A DNA stretch of 5,281 bases from positions 957-6,237 of the forward strand of contig PLEB01000289.1 of NCBI GenBank assembly GCA_003136915.1, in the 5' to 3' direction. Source of the DNA: Chitinophagaceae bacterium (GTDB lineage Bacteria; Bacteroidota; Bacteroidia; Chitinophagales; Chitinophagaceae). Made by a program: the position numbers and the translations under genes. Under the pieces are notes generated by a model that was not told where the DNA came from, did not search any database, and was given only the letters and a program-made list of their open reading frames with translations. This document shows, in pieces, positions 1 through 5,281 of this stretch. Every line of letters begins with the position of its first letter. Positions within the stretch are counted from its first letter, which is position 1.

Positions 1-753
1 CGTATAGGGCGCGCCTTTATCCAGATAACCAATGATATTATGACCCCATCTTTTTTTCTCTTCCATATGAACTTCGATCACCACGTCAAGCGACTGTGAA
101 ATATCTTTAAGGTATTTTTTTCTGCCCTCCCTTGTAACATACAATACAGGAATCTTTTCCGGAAGTATTCCTTCTGCAGGATTGAATTCAACCCCATCAT
201 CTGTTTTGGAACTGTTGTAAAAAATAACCGCGCTGGCACCCCGCCCTGCAAAAATTCTGGTTTTTGCACGCAACGCTTTTTCCATGTCGAAATGCGGATT
301 GTTTTGCGCCGATTCCATAATTTCTTTCAGGTCAAAGAACCAGGGGGAACCGCTTTCCTGCAATGCAACAGCCGGAGAGCCCGTAACTTTTTCGTTCGCG
401 CTGAAAGAAAGCGGAAAATACTCCTTATCCAAAACAAGTTCGATGTCATTAATGGAAAAATGGCACTGGCTGATATCTTTTCCATCATATATTTCAAAGC
501 TTTGTAGCCAGTCTCCTTTGTCTCCGCGCGGTTTTAATCCGGTTTTTTCAAAAGAAGAAATAATATAATCGGATGCCAGTTTCTCTCCCGGGGTGCCGGC
601 CCTTCTTCCTTCAAGTTTGTCGTTGGATAAATATTGGATATCCGTTTGGATTTCATCCACCATCAGCCGGTCGGCTTTCCGGAGTTTTTGTGAATGCGCA
701 TTCGGTAGAGAAGTACTGAAAAACAGCAGGAGTAGAAAAAAGCTTCGCGTCAT
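1..753 (-). CDS. Exported M28 family zinc metallopeptidase with PA domain (N-terminal 251 residues; runs off left edge)
   Basis: This is the front part of a secreted aminopeptidase-like enzyme of peptidase family M28; members use two zinc ions to remove residues from peptides outside the cytoplasm. The reading frame is open from an ATG at 753-751 to the left edge. Residues 1-21 form a signal peptide: a short basic start, the hydrophobic run FFLLLLFF, and an A-H-S site just before Gln22. Residues 36-87 match the family N-terminus (DIQYLSNDKLEGRRAGTPGE, a DYI helix, then LQSFE). Residues about 118-230 look like the inserted PA (protease-associated) domain, with AGRGASAVIFYN and IPVLYVTREG. GHNIIGYLDKGAPYT (237-251) is the strand that normally leads into the catalytic domain. 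The zinc ligands lie beyond the window, so activity cannot be judged. No other in-frame start lies between this ATG and the predicted transcription start about 25 bases upstream. It is divergent from the beta-helix gene. The family call is confident; the substrate is unknown. Confidence 0.9.
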   Translation of the reverse strand, partial: MTRSFFLLLLFFSTSLPNAHSQKLRKADRLMVDEIQTDIQYLSNDKLEGRRAGTPGEKLASDYIISSFEKTGLKPRGDKGDWLQSFEIYDGKDISQCHFSINDIELVLDKEYFPLSFSANEKVTGSPAVALQESGSPWFFDLKEIMESAQNNPHFDMEKALRAKTRIFAGRGASAVIFYNSSKTDDGVEFNPAEGILPEKIPVLYVTREGRKKYLKDISQSLDVVIEVHMEEKKRWGHNIIGYLDKGAPYT

Positions 754-783
754 GAAGATCGTTTTACGAAGAGATTCCGGGCA

Positions 784-816
784 CAAAGTTAGGTCGGCCA
801 AATGCCATTCCAAAAA
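784..816 (-). promoter_or_regulatory. Bacteroidota-type sigma-A promoter for the M28 peptidase gene
   Basis: Read on the minus strand, TTTTTG (816-811) is followed after exactly 19 bases by TAACTTTG (791-784). This is a perfect match to the Bacteroidota -7 consensus TAnnTTTG with a good -33 element at the usual spacing. Transcription should begin near 778-780, giving a leader of about 25 bases before the ATG at 753. The leader contains an A-run (CGTAAAACG) and no strong Shine-Dalgarno sequence, as is usual in this phylum. The call rests on consensus match and position only. Confidence 0.65.
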
Positions 817-914
817 CTATAAATCTGCGTTAAAAGGATGCATTTCAAATTTTCCAGCTCAGTCATATGGCCTTCTGATTGAAATTACAGTTACTTTACA
901 ATATATAGGCGTGC

Positions 915-2378
915 ATGAGACTATTTTTCACTTTATTCCTCTTGTTCATTTTCCATTGTGCATTTCCGCATACCATTTATATCGGAAACAGATCCGGCGC
1001 CGTTATAAAAAACGATATGAAGGACCTGCATCCCGGAGATACGTTGGCGATCCGTTCCGGCAAATACGAAAAAGGCGGCTCTTTTTCCAATCTGAATCAT
1101 ATAACCATTATAAACTACGGTGGCATCCTGGAATTCGGTCAGTCCGTTTCGCTTGGAAAACTTTCTCAGGTTAGCATTTCCGGAGCAGGCTCAAAAGGAT
1201 TGAAATACGGTATACGGTTTCAACATATTCAAAGCAACGCTTTTACGCTTGAAGGGTCCTGCGATGGGTTATCCATTTCATTTTGCGAATATATTAATAT
1301 GGAGGGCACCGTATTGGATGCCAGTAAATTTTTTGTCGTATATACCGGAGATACGTCAACGCTGGCATTATATAAAACTACCATCTCCAATCAGAAGCTT
1401 GTGCATTCAGGCGCCCTGCTTGCGGGCAGCTGGGCCTCTCCGACTAGTTTTCAAAATGTGGTAGACAGCATTGCATTCCTCAACATAATCATAGACTCCA
1501 CGGCCAGTGATGTGAACCAGGTTCTCGGCAGTTCCATCTACCGTATGATGGCGAGCGACTGGAGAATTACCGGCCCTTGTCCCAATGGTAAACACGACGC
1601 TGGCATTTTCCAGACACATGGAAATGGGACATTGAGAAATATTTACCGTCATGGCGGATGGGGTTATTTGTGGCGGGTTTGGAATGTGGGTTTGAACGGC
1701 CGTGCCGATAGCTATGTATACAATTGTATTGATCTCAGCAGCGAATGTTACGGAACCCTGGACGTCAGGATGGAGGCAGAAGATACAACTACAGGCAACA
1801 GCATTCCATTTTGCAGAGGAGCCAGCATGCACGTTCTCAATAATACATCCGGAAATAAGAGAAATGCAGTCGCTTATGTTTCCGTGCTTGTGATTGCCGG
1901 CCAGTTTTTTTCACAAAATGGTTATGTTCTCGAAGTGAGAAATAATCTAAGTTTCAATACCGTTTCGGATAATGCGAACAAAATAGTAAAACAAAATACG
2001 GAGGATGCGTTGACAGATACAAGCAATAATATTTACGTTGAAGATCCCATCTCGTCCGGAATACTAATAGATACCGTGGATTGCCGCCTGGACCCTTCAG
2101 GCGCAGCCATAGATAAGGCCATTACCATTCCATTCATCAAAACGGATATCGATGGTATTAAGCGCCCGGTCGGTAAAGCAGCAGATATAGGAGCCCGTGA
2201 ATTTCCGGATGCAGGCGTGATCGGAAAGCGGCATGCTTCCATCCCTAAAAAATATGCAGTTATCGCCATAGGCCTGATTACGGTGGCCGCGCTGATTCTT
2301 TCAGTAAAAAAAGCTGCCGGGAAAGCCTCGGGAAACTCTACAGTGGGCTTTAATAATCAGACCTCCAACAAAGGATAA
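915..2378 (+). CDS. Exported right-handed parallel beta-helix protein with C-terminal membrane anchor, function unknown
   Basis: The 487-residue product starts with a signal peptide (MRLFFTLFLLFIFHCAF, cleavage probably around residues 17-20). Residues 38-70 hold a motif typical of pectate-lyase-like beta-helix proteins (HPGDTLAIRSGKYEKGG, then SNLNHITIINYGG). Short beta-strand-rich, Asn/Gly-rich coils follow to about residue 375, consistent with a solenoid. Residues 389-430 carry the closing element common in secreted Bacteroidota beta-helix proteins: DCRLDPSGAAIDKA, DIDGIKRP, DIGAREF. A hydrophobic helix (about 447-464, AVIAIGLITVAALILSV) then precedes KKAAGK, which predicts a type I membrane protein with a short cytoplasmic tail. 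There is no type IX secretion C-terminal domain. Cys15 is not in a good lipobox (IFHC). A Trp/Tyr cluster lies at 249-256. Proteins of this fold often bind or cleave polysaccharides, but I see no recognisable catalytic set, so I assign no enzyme activity. The start is supported by the signal peptide; a weak AGG lies five bases upstream. Confidence 0.85.
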   Translation: MRLFFTLFLLFIFHCAFPHTIYIGNRSGAVIKNDMKDLHPGDTLAIRSGKYEKGGSFSNLNHITIINYGGILEFGQSVSLGKLSQVSISGAGSKGLKYGIRFQHIQSNAFTLEGSCDGLSISFCEYINMEGTVLDASKFFVVYTGDTSTLALYKTTISNQKLVHSGALLAGSWASPTSFQNVVDSIAFLNIIIDSTASDVNQVLGSSIYRMMASDWRITGPCPNGKHDAGIFQTHGNGTLRNIYRHGGWGYLWRVWNVGLNGRADSYVYNCIDLSSECYGTLDVRMEAEDTTTGNSIPFCRGASMHVLNNTSGNKRNAVAYVSVLVIAGQFFSQNGYVLEVRNNLSFNTVSDNANKIVKQNTEDALTDTSNNIYVEDPISSGILIDTVDCRLDPSGAAIDKAITIPFIKTDIDGIKRPVGKAADIGAREFPDAGVIGKRHASIPKKYAVIAIGLITVAALILSVKKAAGKASGNSTVGFNNQTSNKG

Positions 2379-2391
2379 AAGCCCTGAAAAC

Positions 2392-2422
2392 TTTTCCCGC
2401 ATAGGTTTTTTCTTTACTTTTG
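2392..2422 (+). promoter_or_regulatory. Bacteroidota-type sigma-A promoter for the SNF2 helicase gene
   Basis: TACTTTTG at 2415-2422 matches the -7 consensus TAnnTTTG perfectly. Nineteen bases upstream is the T-run TTTT (2392-2395), an imperfect -33 element (consensus TTTG or TTG). Predicted transcription would begin near 2427-2429, leaving an untranslated leader of about 60 bases before the helicase ATG at 2490. It lies only 13 bases after the stop of the beta-helix gene, so the helicase probably has its own promoter, although read-through from upstream remains possible because I see no convincing terminator in the gap. Confidence 0.6.
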
Positions 2423-2489
2423 CAGATTAGCCTTTTCCCAACGGAACCCCTCCTTTTGGTCAAGTGTTAATGGCAAACAGACAAGTTGA

Positions 2490-5120
2490 ATGGCTTTACC
2501 GCACCTGATTAAATACGTATATACCAACGGAACCGACGAAGTGATTCGCCGGGGAAAAAAAATCCACGCCATAGGTTATGTTGAGCTCATTGAATATGAT
2601 GAATTATTTGAATCAGTAACCTTCCGCATCAAAGACGACAGCTACGCTACCTACTATAAAGTATTTGTTCAAAAGTTCCGGGATGCAAAATCCCTTTCGG
2701 TAAGATGCAGCTGTCCCTATAACCTCGGCGATATCTGCAGGCATGAAGCCGCAGCCCTCATTCAATTACAGGAGTTACTCGACCGCAACATGCTGAAAGC
2801 GGAAGAAGTTCATTATAATCAGTCGCACACGGTTATAAAAATGAAGGCGATTGATCTCAAGACCATCCGGCTGCTTTGTTCTCCGGAGGTTTATGAGGAA
2901 GCAGGAAAATATTTGCAGTCAAAAAAAGCGGTAATAGAGCTCGCCGCAGATGAAACCGTAAAAGCAAAAGTCAATATTGACGGTGAGCAATATCCGGTCC
3001 TTATCAGGAAGAATGAAGAACGGAATTTCGATACCAGTTCCACTTATCCCGATGCGGGCCATCCCCTTTGTCTCCCTAAGGTGATTCTCTTTCTGCAGTT
3101 ATTCCAAACCTACGGTCCTTATTATTTTGACACGATCCGCAATTGGGACAAGGAAAAAAATAAATTGCTGGAAGCCTACGGATATTCTCTGTCAGACGAT
3201 ATCGATGGCAAATTTGAATTCACGTACAAAGAAGGAAAGCCTTTTTTACGCCTGCTCGATGCGAATATCAAGCGCGTGAATCCCAATTTTCTTTCAAGGT
3301 CCAAACCCGCCGTTGAAAAAGAAATGATCGCAGAAGTAATGGAACCCGAAATCAGGGCGGGTGCGGCGCAAAGGCTGGGCATTGTGTTTAATTTTAATCA
3401 TTCCTCCTACCCTGGCTTTCTGCTGGAGGCCATTTCCGGAGAAAGCAACGACCAGCAAACCGCCTACGTTGGGAAAATAGAAAAACTCGAACTTACCAAG
3501 TTTGTCAATACGGAAAAATTCAACGAGCCTGACCGTCAGCTGGTATACGCCATACGTAAGATCCAGGAACAGGAGGTGAATAAATACCTCAACCGGAATT
3601 CTCCGTTCAGCGGCATGTGGGAAAACATTATTCATGCAGAGGGAGAAGAACTCCCGGATGATACCAAAGCGCTTATTATTGAATACCTGCACCCTAAGTT
3701 CCGGAAGTTATTTGCCGAACTTAATGAGAACCCTTTTATTTTTTTCCTGAATGGACACAAGCCTTTTAAAACCACGAATCTCGAGTCGGTAAATATTTCA
3801 TCGGATTCCCTGACCCCTTTTTTCAGGGTGTCTCTGCAAAAAAATCAAATTGAAATAAAATGTTTTACACGCATTACCGGCCAGTCCATTGAACTGGGCC
3901 TGAATAAGTGTAACAGCAATGTCTTGTTCTTCCATAACAGCAACTTGTATCTGTGGAACAGGCCGGAAGACATAGCCGTTCTTTCCGCATTCAAAGATGG
4001 AAAACTTCTGATTCCGAAAACAGAATGGCCTGCTCAACTGCGTAAAACCATAATTCCGCTTCAGAAAGAATACCACGTTGAATTTGACAGCGAACTCGTG
4101 AAGGAAATCAAAAGCGGGGATCCGGAAAGAAAAATCCTGCTCCAGGAAAAAGGCGACTACCTGTTATTTCAACCCATTTTTACCTATAAAGGATTTGAAA
4201 CCACCGCCGCAGGAAAAGATGAGCTCGTGGTGCCTGATGGCGACAAAGTGCTGCTCATCCAGCGGAATAAGGAAAAAGAGTCTGATTTTCTTAACCAGCT
4301 GCAATCCCTGCATTCTCAGTTCATCCAGCCGCAAGGCTCAACAGGTCTGGCGCTCAGAGGAACCGATGTGCTGAAAAATAACTGGTTCTTCCTGTTTATG
4401 GATGCTATGCAGGATATGAAGGTCGCCGTGCATGGATTTGATGCGCTGAAAAATTTTCGCTTTAATACTTCCCGTCCGCAAACTAAAATACATATCAGCA
4501 GCAGCACCGACTGGTTCGATGCCCGCGTAGATATTCTTTTCGGCGATCAGAAAGTTACTATTGCCGATGTAAAAAAAGCCCTTGCCAATAAGCAACAATT
4601 TGTACCCCTGAATGACGGCACGTTGGGTGTTTTGCCCGATGAGTGGGTTAAACGTTATGCGCTATTGTTCCGCGTAGGTGAAGGAAAGAGCAATGATCTT
4701 CGCCTTTCACGCTATCACCTGAGTGTGATTGACGAGCTATATGAAAACAGGAATGAAGAAGAACTGATCATTCACCTGGAAAAAAAATACGAGCAGCTCA
4801 AAGAATTTAAAAAAATTAAGGAGATTGATCCTCCCGTGCATCTGGCCAATATTCTGCGGCCTTACCAGGTTCACGGATTTCACTGGTTAAATTACCTGCA
4901 TGAAGTAAACTGGGGAGGAATCCTCGCCGATGATATGGGTTTGGGTAAAACCATTCAGGCGCTTTCTTTCCTGCATCATTTTAAATACCATTACGGAAAA
5001 CTGCGTGCACTGGTCGTTTGTCCCACCACACTGATTTTTAACTGGGAAAATGAAATTAAAAAATTTGCCCCAGAACTGACAAATATGATCCACCATGGCG
5101 GCGAACGCCTGAGAAATTAA
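2490..5120 (+). CDS. SWIM zinc finger SNF2-family helicase, interrupted by an in-frame TAA
   Basis: This encodes the front 876 residues of a bacterial SNF2/DEAD-like ATPase, a family that translocates on double-stranded DNA or remodels protein-DNA complexes in the cytoplasm. Residues 73-85 form a SWIM zinc finger (C73-x-C75-x7-C83-x-H85), usually a DNA or protein contact module. Residues about 100-730 lack motifs I can name; part may correspond to the SNF2-associated region of bacterial homologues. A charged, helix-prone stretch (about 750-780) precedes the ATPase core: LRPYQVHGFHWL (789-800), Walker A DDMGLGKT (814-821, Lys820), and motif Ia VVCPTTLIFNW (842-852). The frame then meets TAA at 5118-5120. 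Homologous sequence resumes at once in the same frame, so this is a nonsense interruption, not a natural C-terminus. The truncated product would lack Walker B and lobe 2 and should not hydrolyse ATP. The start at 2490 is the first in-frame ATG after the predicted promoter; an out-of-frame ATG lies 20 bases upstream. Family call firm; the cellular role is unknown. Confidence 0.9.
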   Translation: MALPHLIKYVYTNGTDEVIRRGKKIHAIGYVELIEYDELFESVTFRIKDDSYATYYKVFVQKFRDAKSLSVRCSCPYNLGDICRHEAAALIQLQELLDRNMLKAEEVHYNQSHTVIKMKAIDLKTIRLLCSPEVYEEAGKYLQSKKAVIELAADETVKAKVNIDGEQYPVLIRKNEERNFDTSSTYPDAGHPLCLPKVILFLQLFQTYGPYYFDTIRNWDKEKNKLLEAYGYSLSDDIDGKFEFTYKEGKPFLRLLDANIKRVNPNFLSRSKPAVEKEMIAEVMEPEIRAGAAQRLGIVFNFNHSSYPGFLLEAISGESNDQQTAYVGKIEKLELTKFVNTEKFNEPDRQLVYAIRKIQEQEVNKYLNRNSPFSGMWENIIHAEGEELPDDTKALIIEYLHPKFRKLFAELNENPFIFFLNGHKPFKTTNLESVNISSDSLTPFFRVSLQKNQIEIKCFTRITGQSIELGLNKCNSNVLFFHNSNLYLWNRPEDIAVLSAFKDGKLLIPKTEWPAQLRKTIIPLQKEYHVEFDSELVKEIKSGDPERKILLQEKGDYLLFQPIFTYKGFETTAAGKDELVVPDGDKVLLIQRNKEKESDFLNQLQSLHSQFIQPQGSTGLALRGTDVLKNNWFFLFMDAMQDMKVAVHGFDALKNFRFNTSRPQTKIHISSSTDWFDARVDILFGDQKVTIADVKKALANKQQFVPLNDGTLGVLPDEWVKRYALLFRVGEGKSNDLRLSRYHLSVIDELYENRNEEELIIHLEKKYEQLKEFKKIKEIDPPVHLANILRPYQVHGFHWLNYLHEVNWGGILADDMGLGKTIQALSFLHHFKYHYGKLRALVVCPTTLIFNWENEIKKFAPELTNMIHHGGERLRN

Positions 5121-5281
5121 GAAGCGCTGAACGACTATGAAATTATCATAACTACTTACGGTACCCTGCGTAGTGATATCAAGCTGCTTATAGATATGCC
5201 TTTGGATTATGTGGTGCTGGATGAATCTCAGGCTATTAAAAATCCTGCGAGCAAAGTAACCAAGGCAGCATGCCTGCTCCG
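5121..5281 (+). pseudogene. In-frame continuation of the SNF2 helicase after the premature stop (runs off right edge)
   Basis: The frame used by the upstream helicase stays open from just after the TAA to the window edge, adding 53 full codons. They translate to recognisable SNF2 core sequence: ALNDYEIIITTYGTLRSDI (motif Ib, TTYGTL at residues 888-893 of the combined frame), then DYVVLDESQAIKNPASK, where DESQ (911-914) is the Walker B/DEAH-equivalent box. This belongs to the same ancestral gene as the preceding reading frame, separated by one nonsense codon and no frameshift. The first in-frame ATG after the stop is at 5196; reinitiation there would give a protein with motif II onward but without Walker A. 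The rest of lobe 1 and all of lobe 2 lie outside the window. Whether this is a true pseudogene or an artefact of one wrong base cannot be settled here. Confidence 0.75.

Noticed and set aside
868..898. Possible promoter for the beta-helix gene around TTACTTTA (891-898)
   Set aside because: It has two mismatches to TAnnTTTG, no TTG at the proper upstream spacing, and would leave a leader of only about ten bases before the ATG. The true promoter in 754-914 is not clear to me.
945..970. Lipoprotein signal peptide for the beta-helix protein, using Cys15
   Set aside because: The preceding residues (I-F-H) do not fit a lipobox, which needs a small residue at -1. A standard signal peptide is more likely.
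593..1174. A 193-codon open frame on the plus strand crossing the peptidase start, the intergenic region and the beginning of the beta-helix gene
   Set aside because: It lies antisense to the signal peptide of the M28 gene and out of frame over the beta-helix gene, both of which have clear homology. Its product has no recognisable motif and is rich in Arg, Ser and Tyr as expected for a shadow frame.
1407..1832. A 141-codon minus-strand open frame inside the beta-helix gene
   Set aside because: It is fully antisense to a gene with a signal peptide and recognisable fold, and the translation shows no domain or start signal.
2387..2409. Possible terminator hairpin after the beta-helix gene (AAAAC pairing with GTTTT, then T-rich)
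   Set aside because: The stem is five mostly A-T pairs around a 13-base loop, too weak to call. The T-run also overlaps the spacer of the helicase promoter.
2145..3210. The same 11-base string GATATCGATGG in the beta-helix gene and in the helicase gene
   Set aside because: Both copies encode Asp-Ile-Asp-Gly in unrelated proteins, with no similarity in the flanks. This is coincidence, not a mobile repeat.
3294..3692. A 132-codon minus-strand open frame inside the helicase gene
   Set aside because: It is antisense to continuous helicase coding sequence, with no recognisable motif. The other minus-strand frames in 3176-5096 are rejected for the same reason.

Overview
The window looks like chromosomal DNA from a member of the Bacteroidota. 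Two intergenic stretches carry the phylum's sigma-A promoter pattern (TTTG or T-rich -33, 19-base spacer, TAnnTTTG -7). No gene start has a strong Shine-Dalgarno sequence. The proteins also fit the phylum: a PA-domain M28 peptidase, a secreted beta-helix protein ending in a DIDGxxRP...DIGAxEF element, and a SWIM-type SNF2 helicase with a DESQ Walker B box. A Chitinophaga-like or Sphingobacteria-like host is possible, but I cannot fix the rank from sequence alone.

Layout. Positions 1-753 (minus strand, running off the left edge) hold the signal peptide, N-terminal region and PA domain of an exported M28 family metallopeptidase. A 161-base divergent intergenic region (754-914) carries a clear promoter for that gene. 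Positions 915-2378 (plus) encode a 487-residue exported right-handed beta-helix protein with a transmembrane helix close to its C-terminus. A 111-base gap (2379-2489) holds a second clear promoter. From 2490 to the right edge (plus) runs a large SNF2-family helicase: an N-terminal SWIM zinc finger, about 700 residues of poorly characterised sequence, then the start of the ATPase core.

The main anomaly is in the helicase. An in-frame TAA at 5118-5120 falls between motif Ia and motif Ib. The same reading frame continues beyond it to the window edge with well-preserved SNF2 sequence (TTYGTL, then LDESQAIKNP). The gene is therefore interrupted by a single nonsense codon with no frameshift. Either it is a very young pseudogene, or the base is a sequencing or assembly error, or (less likely) the stop is tolerated. 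The truncated 876-residue product would keep Walker A but lose Walker B and all of helicase lobe 2.

The three genes do not form an obvious pathway. The first two products are exported and the third is a cytoplasmic nucleic-acid enzyme with its own promoter. I see no RNA genes, CRISPR array, insertion sequence or convincing terminator. I do not see a clearly new multi-gene system here.
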